Positions 1-8,305 of a stretch of DNA of 64,000 nucleotides are shown in pieces. The number at the start of each line of letters is the position of its first letter. Position 1 is the stretch's first letter. The position numbers were made by a program, and so were the translations under genes. The stretch spans positions 1-64,000 of the forward strand of contig NZ_JANIIC010000024.1 in assembly GCF_024519315.1 (NCBI RefSeq), written 5' to 3'. The notes below the pieces were generated by a model. That model made no database searches. It was not told where the DNA came from and saw only the letters and a program-made list of their open reading frames with translations. The DNA comes from Streptomyces malaysiensis subsp. samsunensis. Lineage in GTDB: Bacteria; Actinomycetota; Actinomycetes; Streptomycetales; Streptomycetaceae.

Positions 1-32
1 TAATTTCCCTCTCAGCTCCTAATCGGAGCCCC

Positions 33-64
33 GGGTCTTGATTTCGCGCAGCGAAATAGGACCC
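33..64. terminator. Nested hairpin, probable terminator of an off-window gene
   Basis: GGGTC at 33-37 pairs with GACCC at 60-64. Inside it ATTTCGC (41-47) pairs with GCGAAAT (51-57) around a GCA loop. There is no U-tract, which is normal for Streptomyces terminators. The remaining bases up to 189 hold no gene I can support. A short tRNA-like stretch near 68-110 does not fold into a complete cloverleaf. Confidence 0.45.
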
Positions 65-189
65 TGTTCGGGAGATGTCGTCTAGTGGTTGGCCGCTCTG
101 GAGCCACTGTGACTCGATCGTGGGATCGCGCCGACAGCACTGCCCGTCTCAAGCGGCTCGGGCTACGTTAGGCGCCCTGTCCAGCAGAG

Positions 190-852
190 TCAAGTTCCGA
201 CCTGACGGCGCGTCGAATTCCGGCGACGCGGGGTGTGCGCCCGGTAGGGGCTGACCGAGGGCTCGCCATCGATCCAGAAGCGCCAGGGATGAGTTGCGCC
301 CTCCCCGCCCACACCGGTACGCGGACCGCTGAGCACCTGGGCAGGCCGGGCGGGGTAGCCGGTGAGTATGGCAAGCGCGGCGTCGGGACCCGCGCAGACA
401 TCGGTGCCGTCTAGCCTGCGGTCCACGCCCAGGGCCGTGGCCAGCCGGGCCGGGCCCTTGGCCAGCTCATGGTCGTTACGCGCCTTCGGCCTGCGCTGAT
501 GGGCCCACGCATGGCCGTGCAGCACCTCGCCCGCGCGCAGCAGCACCCCGCTGGGATGGCCCTCCGGTCCACAGACCAGATTGAGGCAGTGCCACATGCC
601 GTAGGTGAAGTAGACATACGCATGGCCCGGGGGGCCGAACATCACGGCGTTGCGCTCGGTGCGGCCGCGGTAGGCGTGCGAGCCGGGGTCCGCCAGGCCC
701 GCGTACGCCTCGACCTCGGTCAGGCGCAATTCGATCGGTCCGTCCGGGGTGCTCCGGACCAGGACGCGGCCCAGGAGGTCGGGCGCGACCTCGAGGACGG
801 GTCGGTCGAAGAAGGAGCGGTCGAGGGGCTCACGGTCAGGTCCTGCTGTCAC
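190..852 (-). CDS. DNA-3-methyladenine glycosylase (AAG/MPG family)
   Basis: Base-excision repair enzyme of the AAG/MPG fold, which removes alkylated and deaminated purines. The protein opens with LDRSFFDRPVLEVAPDLLGR. The family catalytic glutamate lies in LTEVEAYAG, followed by SHAYRGRTERN and the MFGPPGHAYVYFTYGMWHCLN block typical of the family. From the GTG at 852 it has 220 residues, close to the usual length. The same frame stays open to 966, but the 38 extra N-terminal residues do not look like the family. It is monocistronic and divergent from the Spo0M gene. Confidence 0.9.
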   Translation of the reverse strand: MTAGPDREPLDRSFFDRPVLEVAPDLLGRVLVRSTPDGPIELRLTEVEAYAGLADPGSHAYRGRTERNAVMFGPPGHAYVYFTYGMWHCLNLVCGPEGHPSGVLLRAGEVLHGHAWAHQRRPKARNDHELAKGPARLATALGVDRRLDGTDVCAGPDAALAILTGYPARPAQVLSGPRTGVGGEGATHPWRFWIDGEPSVSPYRAHTPRRRNSTRRQVGT

Positions 853-1020
853 GCGCCCCGAGCGTAGTGGAACAGATATCAACCGGTGGTTGGAGGCGGC
901 ACCGGTCCGCTGGAAGGGTATGAGCCGCGGAACCGTCCACGGCTGTTTCGCGTTCCTACGTGTCAACAGTGATCGAGCGCGATCGAGTCAAGACGCAGTC
1001 GCGTCCTTGAGAGGGAGAAC

Positions 1021-1803
1021 ATGGGCTTCAAGAAGCTGCTCGCGAGTCTGGGTGCCGGTGGCGCTTCGGTGGAGACGGTGCTGACCGAGGAGAACGTCGT
1101 CCCGGGCGGCATTGTGCAGGGCGAGGTCCGCATCCAGGGCGGTTCGGTCGCGCAGCGGATCGAGGGCCTCTCGGTCGGCTTGCAGGCGCGGGTCGAGGTG
1201 GAGGGCAACGACCAGGAGTACAAGCAGGACGTGGAGTTCACCCGGCAGCAGCTGGGCGGTGCGTTCGAGGTGCAGCCGGGTGCGGTGCACGCGGTGCAGT
1301 TCGGCCTGGAGATTCCGTGGGAGACCCCGATCACCATGTTCCTGGGCCGGCATCTGAGCGGTATGAACGTGGGGGTGACCACGGAGCTGGCCATCGCGCG
1401 CGCGGTGGACTCGGGCGATCTGGACCCGGTCCATGTGCATCCGCTCCCCGCCCAGCAGGCCATCCTGGACGCCTTCGGCACCCTCGGCTTCCGGTTCAAG
1501 AGCGCCGACCTGGAGCGTGGCCACATCCGCGGGACCCGGCAGCGGCTGCCCTTCTACCAGGAGATCGAGTTCTACGCGCCGGAGCAGTACCGGGGCCTGA
1601 ACCAGGTGGAGTTGTCCTTCGTCGCGGACGACCGTGAGATCGACGTGGTGCTGGAGATGGACAAGAAGCCGGGGCTGTTCACCGAGGGCAGTGACACCTA
1701 CCGGTCCTTCACGATGAACCTGGCGTCCTTCCAGGACACCGACTGGGCCGCGTATCTGAACCAGTGGCTCGCCCAGGTCGGCGGCAAGCGCAACTGGTTC
1801 TGA
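1021..1803 (+). CDS. Spo0M-type sporulation-control protein
   Basis: A 260-residue soluble protein starting MGFKKLLASLGAGGASVETV, with an arrestin-like beta-sandwich pattern over the first ~240 residues. This matches the Spo0M family, in which B. subtilis Spo0M affects sporulation and cell-surface traits. Its biochemical role is not settled. The ATG is preceded by a GAGAGGGAG ribosome-binding site, and a strong hairpin follows the stop, so it is probably transcribed alone. Length and motifs look intact. Confidence 0.85.
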   Translation: MGFKKLLASLGAGGASVETVLTEENVVPGGIVQGEVRIQGGSVAQRIEGLSVGLQARVEVEGNDQEYKQDVEFTRQQLGGAFEVQPGAVHAVQFGLEIPWETPITMFLGRHLSGMNVGVTTELAIARAVDSGDLDPVHVHPLPAQQAILDAFGTLGFRFKSADLERGHIRGTRQRLPFYQEIEFYAPEQYRGLNQVELSFVADDREIDVVLEMDKKPGLFTEGSDTYRSFTMNLASFQDTDWAAYLNQWLAQVGGKRNWF

Positions 1804-1830
1804 GCTCTCCCTCTCCGGACCCTGACTTCC

Positions 1831-1873
1831 GCGCGGGGCGCGCACCGAAACCATCTCGGTGCGCGCCCCGCGC
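1831..1873. terminator. Bidirectional terminator hairpin
   Basis: A perfect 18-bp inverted repeat (1831-1848 with 1856-1873) around a 7-nt loop. It lies 27 bp after the Spo0M stop, between convergent genes. Confidence 0.8.
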
Positions 1874-1914
1874 CGTGTGTCAGGACGCGTTGCCGGGTGC
1901 CGTAGGCCGTCGCC

Positions 1915-1968
1915 GTACGTCAGGGCCATACGTCAGGGCCGTAGTTCAAGGGCCGTAGTTCAAGGGCC
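1915..1968. repeat. Four tandem 13/14-bp units over the barstar stop codon
   Basis: Two 13-bp units (GTACGTCAGGGCC and ATACGTCAGGGCC, 1915-1940) are followed by two identical 14-bp units (GTAGTTCAAGGGCC, 1941-1954 and 1955-1968). The last unit contains the TGA stop of the reverse-strand barstar-like gene. It looks like slippage duplication. Confidence 0.75.
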
Positions 1969-2295
1969 GTCGTCGTAGCGCACCACCAGGGGGCGTCCCT
2001 GCGTGGCCCAGTACGCCTCCGCGTCGGCCAGGATGTCCGCCGCGATCGCGGCGGCGTCGGGGTCCGCGTCGCGGAAGGCCGGCCAGCCCTGGATGTCCAG
2101 CAGACAGCCGCTGGGCTCGCGGCCCTCGGCCCACCAGGACAGATCGGTGACGCAGTCGGCGAGGGCATCCCAATTGCGCCCGTACCAGTGGGGAAAGCGC
2201 AGGTCCCGGGCGCAGCGGTCGAGGAAGCCGTCCTTGTCCGTCACGCCGTCGAGGCGCAGGTGGAGGGCGAGGGTGGGGCCGGTCATGGGCGACAT
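1960..2295 (-). CDS. Barstar-family protein
   Basis: About 111 residues. The barstar fold is indicated by LRLDGVTDKDGFLDRCARDL, FPHWYGRNWDALADCVTDLS (the characteristic Y/F-G-x-N-W-D-A segment) and a C-terminal LVVRYDDGP. Barstar-family proteins bind and inhibit barnase-type ribonucleases. No ribonuclease gene adjoins it here, so its target is unknown. Two in-frame ATGs (2295, 2286) are both possible, and neither has a strong ribosome-binding site. The frame is open upstream to 2397 but would then overlap the divergent PEBP gene. Confidence 0.8.
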   Translation of the reverse strand: MSPMTGPTLALHLRLDGVTDKDGFLDRCARDLRFPHWYGRNWDALADCVTDLSWWAEGREPSGCLLDIQGWPAFRDADPDAAAIAADILADAEAYWATQGRPLVVRYDDGP

Positions 2296-2372
2296 GGTGC
2301 CAGCCCGGCGAGCGGCGGTCTCGTTAGGCTGGCCGCGGAGATGATCCACTGCGACCTGAGGAGGTTCTTGAG

Positions 2373-2912
2373 GTGTCCGAGCAGAACCGGCCCCCACTCC
2401 CCCATGACTTCCATCCGCCGGTGCCGTCGTTCACGGTGGTGAGCGACGATGTGGAACCGGGCGGCACGCTCAACTCCGCCCAGGTGTACGCGGAGGGGAA
2501 CACCTCTCCGCAGCTGCGCTGGGAGGGGTTCCCGGAGGGTACGAAGAGTTTCGCCGTCACCTGCTACGACCCGGACGCGCCGACCGGCAGCGGTTTCTGG
2601 CACTGGGTGTTGTTCGACATCCCGGCCACGGTCACCGAGCTTCCGGCGGGTGCGGGCAGCGGCAGCTTCACGGGCCTGCCCGACGGGGCCGTACAGGCGC
2701 GCAACGACTACGGGACGCGTGACTTCGGCGGGGCCGCGCCGCCGCCCGGGGACGGTTCGCACCGCTATGTGTTCACCGTCTACGCGGTGGACAGCGAGAA
2801 GCTGGGGCCGGACGCGGACGCCTCGCCCGCGGTGGTCGGCTTCAATCTGCGCTTCCACACGCTGGGACGTGCCCAGTTGATCGGGGAGTACGAGGCGCCG
2901 GCCGCGGGCTGA
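2373..2912 (+). CDS. YbhB/YbcL-family PEBP (Raf kinase inhibitor-like) protein
   Basis: 179 residues with the phosphatidylethanolamine-binding fold. The conserved ligand-site elements are YDPDAPTGSGFWHWVLFDIP and RNDYGTRDFGGAAPPPGDGSHRYVFTVYAVD. The bacterial role of the family is poorly defined. The GTG start at 2373 has an AGGAGG-type site at 2358-2364. The N-terminus has no signal peptide, so it is probably cytosolic. Confidence 0.88.
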   Translation: MSEQNRPPLPHDFHPPVPSFTVVSDDVEPGGTLNSAQVYAEGNTSPQLRWEGFPEGTKSFAVTCYDPDAPTGSGFWHWVLFDIPATVTELPAGAGSGSFTGLPDGAVQARNDYGTRDFGGAAPPPGDGSHRYVFTVYAVDSEKLGPDADASPAVVGFNLRFHTLGRAQLIGEYEAPAAG

Positions 2913-2959
2913 CTCGGCGAAATTGCGTTGTTCTCGGCCAGGCTCCCGGCCAGAGTTGA

Positions 2960-2994
2960 TCCCGGTCCCGCCCATGTCAGGCGCGGGACCGGGA
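2960..2994. terminator. Terminator of the PEBP gene
   Basis: A perfect 12-bp stem (2960-2971 with 2983-2994, arm TCCCGGTCCCGC) and 11-nt loop, 47 bp after the PEBP stop. It isolates that gene from the HNH gene downstream. Confidence 0.7.
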
Positions 2995-3017
2995 CACGGG
3001 ATGCGGGGGTGGTCGGG

Positions 3018-3521
3018 ATGCGCGAGACGCTGGTTCTGAACGCGAGCTTCGAGCCGCTGGCGACGGTGACGCTGCGGCGTGCCGTGGTGCTGGTCCTCCA
3101 GGACAAGGCCGTCGTCGAACACGCCCACCCGGGGCTGCGGGTGCGGGCCGCGGACGTCGATCTGCCGCTGCCGCGGGTGATCCGGCTGTGCCGTTACGTA
3201 CGGGTGCCGTTCCGAAGACGGGCGCCGTGGTCGCGGCGCGGGGTGCTGGTCCGGGACCAGCACCGGTGCGCGTACTGCGGCCGCCGGGCGACGACCGTGG
3301 ACCATGTGGTGCCGCGGTCGCGCGGGGGCGGGGACACCTGGCTGAACACGGTGGCCTCCTGTGCCGAGGACAACCACCGCAAGGCGGACCGGACTCCGGA
3401 GCAGGCGGGGATGCGGCTGCTCAAGGCGCCGTTCGAGCCCACGCCCTCGGATGCGCTGGTGCTGGCGCTGGGGGCGGCGGAGCGGGACGGGCTGCCGGAG
3501 TGGCTGGCGCTACCGGCCTAA
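3018..3521 (+). CDS. HNH endonuclease family protein
   Basis: 167 residues. A small N-terminal domain (LVLNASFEPLATVTLRRAVV) is followed by an HNH zinc-finger nuclease core at about residues 85-135: CAYCG, DHVVPRSRGGGDTWLNTV, then C..DN..K..R. This architecture is a common actinobacterial family of unknown substrate. The ATG at 3018 matches the usual N-terminus; an upstream in-frame start at 2928 would run through the terminator hairpin. No restriction-modification partner adjoins. Confidence 0.85.
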   Translation: MRETLVLNASFEPLATVTLRRAVVLVLQDKAVVEHAHPGLRVRAADVDLPLPRVIRLCRYVRVPFRRRAPWSRRGVLVRDQHRCAYCGRRATTVDHVVPRSRGGGDTWLNTVASCAEDNHRKADRTPEQAGMRLLKAPFEPTPSDALVLALGAAERDGLPEWLALPA

Positions 3522-3573
3522 GCGCTCCGCTGGAAGTGCCGCGATGTGTTGTCGGCCGACTGCGGCACCGTCG

Positions 3574-3613
3574 TGGCTGGTCGCGCAGTTCCCCGCGCCC
3601 CTTCGGGGCGCTG
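3574..3613. repeat. Common Streptomyces intergenic hairpin element
   Basis: The segment GGTCGCGCAGTTCCCCGCGC, followed by CCCTTCGGGGCGC, forms a 7-bp stem (3595-3601 with 3605-3611). I recognise it as a sequence recurring between genes in many Streptomyces genomes. It probably acts as a terminator between the convergent HNH and SPFH genes. A 10-bp tandem duplication (GTTCAGGTTC at 3726-3735 and 3736-3745) abuts the SPFH stop codon. Confidence 0.6.
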
Positions 3614-3743
3614 CCCGAACCGGCGCGGACTTCCTCTGACCTGCTTAGGGCCCTCCTGACGGACCGGGGGCCCTCCTGGGGCCCGGGAGGCCGCCCCGTC
3701 CGGGAGGCCGCCCCGACGCCCGTCCGTTCAGGTTCGTTCAGGT

Positions 3744-4703
3744 TCAGTCGATCCTGGGCTGTTCGCGGCGCGGGGCGGGCTCCTTACCGGTGGCGGCGGG
3801 GGTGCCGCCGCCGTTGCCGCCGCCGGTCAGCGGGCCGAAGTTGCCCATGGCCCCGCCGAGGCCCTTGAGGGCGTCGCCGATCTCGCTGGGCACGATCCAG
3901 AGCTTGTTGGCGTCGCCCTCGGCGATCTTCGGCAGCATCTGGAGGTACTGGTAGGAGAGCAGTTTCTGGTCCGGGTCTCCGGCGTGGATGGACTCGAAGA
4001 CCGTACGGATCGCCTGGGCCTCGCCCTCGGCGCGCAGCGCGGCGGCCTTGGACTCACCCTCGGCCCGCAGGATCGCGGACTGCTTCTCACCCTCGGCGCG
4101 CAGGATCTCGGACTGCCGGACACCTTCGGCCTGGAGGATCGCGGCGCGCTTGTCACGGTCGGCGCGCATCTGCTTCTCCATCGAGTCCTGGATGGAGGTG
4201 GGCGGCTCGATGGCCTTGAGCTCGACGCGGTTGACGCGGATGCCCCACTTGCCGGTGGCCTCGTCGAGGACGCCGCGCAGCGCCGCGTTGATCTCCTCGC
4301 GGGAGGTCAGGGTGCGCTCGAGGTCCATGCCACCGATGATGTTCCGCAGGGTGGTGACGGTCAGCTGCTCGATCGCCTGGATGTAGCTGGCGACTTCATA
4401 GGTGGCGGCGCGGGCGTCGGTTACCTGGTAGTAGATGACGGTGTCGATGTTCACGACCAGGTTGTCCTGGGTGATCACCGGCTGCGGGGGGAAGGGCACG
4501 ACCTGTTCACGGAGGTCGACGCGGTTGCGGATCGAGTCGATGAACGGGACGACGATGTTGAGGCCCGCGTTGAGAGTGCGTGTGTAGCGTCCGAAGCGCT
4601 CCACGATGGCGGCACTGGCCTGCGGGATGACCTGGATCGTCTTGATCAGTGCGATGAAGACCAGCACCACCAGGATGATCAGGACGATGATGATCGGTTC
4701 CAC
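3744..4703 (-). CDS. SPFH/Band 7 membrane protein (stomatin/paraslipin type)
   Basis: 319 residues: an N-terminal transmembrane helix (about 4-24), then a Band 7 domain (VIPQASAAIVERFGRYTRTL through VNRVELKAIEPP), an alanine/glutamate coiled coil with repeated ILRAEGEKQSA-like heptads (about 185-235), and a glycine-rich tail. Family members form membrane oligomers that organise proteases or lipid domains. GTG start with GGGGAG upstream. The NfeD gene lies directly upstream in the same direction, the classic stomatin/NfeD pair. Confidence 0.9.
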   Translation of the reverse strand: MEPIIIVLIILVVLVFIALIKTIQVIPQASAAIVERFGRYTRTLNAGLNIVVPFIDSIRNRVDLREQVVPFPPQPVITQDNLVVNIDTVIYYQVTDARAATYEVASYIQAIEQLTVTTLRNIIGGMDLERTLTSREEINAALRGVLDEATGKWGIRVNRVELKAIEPPTSIQDSMEKQMRADRDKRAAILQAEGVRQSEILRAEGEKQSAILRAEGESKAAALRAEGEAQAIRTVFESIHAGDPDQKLLSYQYLQMLPKIAEGDANKLWIVPSEIGDALKGLGGAMGNFGPLTGGGNGGGTPAATGKEPAPRREQPRID

Positions 4704-4855
4704 AGCGGCTCCCCGTGCCCTTCATGCGGTGATTCGGATGGTCGGGATGATCAGGTCTGGCGGTTCCCGAGGGTGGAGTCTGTCAGATTCATGGTCGACT
4801 CCGCAGCTCAACCGGGGCGTCCTCAACTCTTGATAGGACACCCCGGGTACGGCGT

Positions 4856-5281
4856 CTACATGACGACGGCCGTCGCACCGTCGATCTCCACTACGTCGAC
4901 CTGCTGCCCGGGTTCGTAGCTCTGGCCGGGGTCGAGGGAGCGCGCGGACCAGATCTCGCCCGCGAGCTTGATGCGGCCGCCACCGCCGTGGTCGACGCGC
5001 TCGAGGACGACGGCCTGGCGTCCCTTCAGCGCCTCGATGCCACTGCGCAGCTCGGGTTGCTGACGGCGGCTGCGGACCGCCATCGGGCGCACGACGGCGA
5101 CCAGCGCGACCGAGACGACACAGAAGACGACGACTTGGAGCACGATGCCGCCCCCGAGCGCGTCGGTGATGGCACCGGCCACCGCGCCGACCGCGACCAT
5201 CCCGAATTCGGGCATCGCGGTCAAAACGAGCGGAATGCCCAGTCCTACGGCGGCGATCAGCCACCACACCCACGGATCCAC
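4856..5281 (-). CDS. NfeD family membrane protein
   Basis: About 141 residues: two to three hydrophobic segments (WVWWLIAAVGLGIPLVLTAM; the region around VAGAITDALGGGIVLQVVVF) and a C-terminal OB-fold domain (LKGRQAVVLERVDHGGGGRIKLAGEIWSA ... VVEIDGATAVV). NfeD proteins act with the adjacent SPFH protein in membrane organisation. I prefer the GTG at 5281 (protein beginning VDPWVWW); a GTG at 5329 in frame would add 16 residues. Neither has a clear ribosome-binding site. It is 152 bp upstream of the SPFH gene. Confidence 0.82.
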   Translation of the reverse strand: MDPWVWWLIAAVGLGIPLVLTAMPEFGMVAVGAVAGAITDALGGGIVLQVVVFCVVSVALVAVVRPMAVRSRRQQPELRSGIEALKGRQAVVLERVDHGGGGRIKLAGEIWSARSLDPGQSYEPGQQVDVVEIDGATAVVM

Positions 5282-5378
5282 ATGGTCATGGTAGTTGGCG
5301 CCGGTCGTCGGGGACAGTGCGCGGATCACCCGCCGATGGGGCGGAGGGCGCGGAGGGCGGACATCGGGCCGGCGGAAA

Positions 5379-6170
<792 letters not shown>

Positions 6171-6280
6171 GAGCGCGTTGTCTCCCATTGCAGTCTCGAG
6201 TCGTGCGTGCGCCTGTGGGCGCAGCCCCCTGAGGAAAACCTACGCCACACGCTGTCGGTGGCAGTCCTTAGGCTGGTGCC

Positions 6281-7084
6281 ATGCTCGATGAACCACGTTC
6301 AGGGCGCCTCGCGGCTTGGGGAAATGCCCTTCTCGCCGGACTTGTCTCCCCCGATGAGGCGGCGCATCGCATCGCGGACGAGGACGCGTCGCACCGGGTG
6401 GCGGGGCTTCCGGGGGAGTCCGGGCCGGTGGGGCTCACGCTGGCGCTGGGGCGGCTGCGGGCGCTCGGGGCCAAGGGGCTGCGGGTGGCGCTGCCCATAG
6501 CGGGGCATCCGCTGGGGCTGAGCGGCCCGCCGGAGTTCAACGCCCAGGCGCTCGACGCGGGTGAGGCGGTGATCGCTACGGGGGCGGCGCTGGGTCTGGT
6601 GCCCGAGGTGTCCGCGGTCGGCCCCGAGGGTGATCAGCACGTCGAGGTGGTGTGGCGATGCCAGGGGGTGCGGGAGGCGCCGCCCGCGGATGTGCCGTCG
6701 CTGAGCGAGGCCGAGCGGGAGCTGACCGAGGCCCTGCGGGAGGCCACGGAGGTGCTCTCGCGGCTGAACGTGGCCGGATCGGGCCCGGTGGCCCAGGCGG
6801 CTCTGGACGCGTATCGGGCGCGGGCAGAGCGGGGCCGTGAGGTGCTGGCGCCGGGCTATCCGCCGCGGGCCCTACGGGTGCTGGAGCTGGCGCAGCGGGT
6901 GGGTGCGCTGGTGGACATCGCGTATACGGCGGGCGGGGACGGCCGGGAGCACGGCGGCGCGGTGAGCGCGTCGGAGATCACGGCACGCGCCGAGGCGCTG
7001 CGGCCGGTGGAGCGCACCTCGCGGCGGGCGCAGGTGGCGGCGTACAACGCGTATGTGGAGGAGCGGGAGCGGGGCGGTCTCTGA
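6281..7084 (+). CDS. Conserved protein of unknown function
   Basis: 267 residues, no signal peptide or membrane helix. The first half is alpha/beta (GPVGLTLALGRLRALGAKGL; RVALPIAGHPLGLSGPPEFN; IATGAALGLVP). The second half is helical and charged (SEAERELTEALREATEVLSR). I recognise it as the kind of conserved protein seen in Streptomyces cores but know no function. The ATG at 6281 follows a short gap from the divergent ABC ATPase gene. Confidence 0.75.
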   Translation: MLDEPRSGRLAAWGNALLAGLVSPDEAAHRIADEDASHRVAGLPGESGPVGLTLALGRLRALGAKGLRVALPIAGHPLGLSGPPEFNAQALDAGEAVIATGAALGLVPEVSAVGPEGDQHVEVVWRCQGVREAPPADVPSLSEAERELTEALREATEVLSRLNVAGSGPVAQAALDAYRARAERGREVLAPGYPPRALRVLELAQRVGALVDIAYTAGGDGREHGGAVSASEITARAEALRPVERTSRRAQVAAYNAYVEERERGGL

Positions 7085-7215
7085 GCCTTCCGGGGCACCG
7101 GGGGTGTCATGGGGCCGACCCCGCCGTGAAACCGGCCCTGTCCTGGAGCCGGCCCTCCTGGAACCGGGCCCGTCCCGGGGTCGACCCCGTCATGGAACCG
7201 GGCCCCGTCATGGAG

Positions 7216-7247
7216 CCGGCCCCGGAGGCGGGTGCCTCCGGGGCCGG
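7216..7247. terminator. Terminator between convergent genes
   Basis: A perfect 14-bp stem (7216-7229 with 7234-7247) and GGGT loop. The 110 bp before it is built from imperfect repeats of a GTCATGGAACCGGGCC-like unit, so this gap is partly duplicated sequence. It serves the unknown gene at 6281-7084 and the chaplin gene. Confidence 0.75.
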
Positions 7248-7285
7248 TCGGTGGTGAGTCGGGTATTCCGCCGGGGCGGGGCCGG

Positions 7286-7525
7286 TCAGCGGCCGCAGGG
7301 GACGCCGAACGCCGGGTTCATGGACCCGATGACCGAAATCGTGTTGCTGCAAAAGTTCACGGGCACATGGATGGGCGCCTGAATGTTGTTGCCAGCGACC
7401 ACACCCGGGGACATCGTGGCCCCACCGTCGGCCTGGGGACCCTGGGCGGAGGCGACACCGGCACCGGCGACGGCGAGTCCGCCGGCCGCGATCGTGATGG
7501 CAGCGAACCTCTTGATGTTCTTCAC
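7286..7525 (-). CDS. Short chaplin (surface amyloid protein)
   Basis: 79 residues: a signal peptide (KRFAAITIAAGGLAVAGAGVASAQ) followed by one chaplin domain of about 50 residues (SPGVVAGNNIQAPIHVPVNF, then SNTISVIGSMNPAFG). Chaplins are secreted, assemble into amyloid fibres and lower surface tension for aerial growth. It lacks an LPXTG sorting signal, hence a short chaplin. Both domain cysteines are present. The GTG start at 7525 is preceded by GAAGGG and GAGAA. It lies downstream of, and in the same direction as, the NarL-type two-component genes, with 138 bp between. chpE of S. coelicolor occupies a similar neighbourhood as I recall, but chpE is described as lacking the cysteines. Confidence 0.87.
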   Translation of the reverse strand: MKNIKRFAAITIAAGGLAVAGAGVASAQGPQADGGATMSPGVVAGNNIQAPIHVPVNFCSNTISVIGSMNPAFGVPCGR

Positions 7526-7663
7526 TTCTCAAGACCCTTCATTCATCAGCGCGTCACCGCGGCGGTCCACCGCGGTACGCCGTGAAGAACGGCACGGGAG
7601 ATGGCGAGTTGCGCTGTTCGAGTGCTCCCCACACGTTGGTGTGATTTCACGGAGAAAGGCTGT

Positions 7664-8305
7664 TCATGCCCCGATTCCATGCCGTACCGCCCATAGCGCG
7701 GCCTGGGTGCGGTCGGAGAGGTCCAACTTCATCAGAATGTTGGACACATGGGTTTTCACGGTCTTTTCGGACAGCACCAGCGCGCGGGCGATCTCCCGGT
7801 TGGACCGGCCGTCCGCGATCAGCGCGAGCACCTCGCGTTCGCGCTCGGTGAGCGAGCCGCGCCCCTGACCGCCGCCCTCCTCCTGGGAGAGCAGCGCGAG
7901 GGCCACCTCGGGCTGGAGCAGCACATGCCCGGAGTGGACGGACCGGATGGCGCGGGCGAGCGCCTCGGGGTCCACGTCCTTGTAGACATAGCCCGCGGCG
8001 CCCGCGCGCAGGGCGGGGACCACGGTGCGCTTCTCGGTGAAGCTGGTCACGACCAGCACCCGGGCGGGGTTGTCGAGGTCGCGCAGGGTGCGCAGCGCCT
8101 CGATACCGTCCAGGCCGGGCATCTTCACATCCATCAGGACGACATCGGGGCGCAGCTCCTCGGCGCGGGCGACACCCTCCTCGCCGTCCGCCGCCTCGCC
8201 GACCACCTCGATGTCGTCCTGGACCTGAAGGAAGGTCCGCAGGCCGCGCCGCACCACCTGGTGGTCGTCGACGAGCAGCACCCGAATCCGTCCCGGGTCA
8301 GCCAC
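7664..8305 (-). CDS. NarL/FixJ-type response regulator
   Basis: 213 residues. Receiver domain about 8-122 with acidic pocket VDDHQ, phospho-acceptor aspartate in VVLMDVKMPGLDG and lysine in YVYKDVDP. LuxR-type helix-turn-helix about 148-210 (LTEREREVLALIADGRSNREIA, SEKTVKTHVSNILMKL). GTG start overlaps the 3' end of the sensor kinase gene by 8 bp, so the two are translationally coupled. The target is unknown; the nearest gene downstream is the chaplin. Confidence 0.93.
   Translation of the reverse strand: MADPGRIRVLLVDDHQVVRRGLRTFLQVQDDIEVVGEAADGEEGVARAEELRPDVVLMDVKMPGLDGIEALRTLRDLDNPARVLVVTSFTEKRTVVPALRAGAAGYVYKDVDPEALARAIRSVHSGHVLLQPEVALALLSQEEGGGQGRGSLTEREREVLALIADGRSNREIARALVLSEKTVKTHVSNILMKLDLSDRTQAALWAVRHGIGA

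Noticed and set aside
1960..3521. Barstar plus HNH nuclease as a toxin-antitoxin pair
   Set aside because: They are not adjacent (a PEBP gene with its own terminator lies between), lie on opposite strands, and barstar targets barnase-type RNases rather than HNH nucleases.
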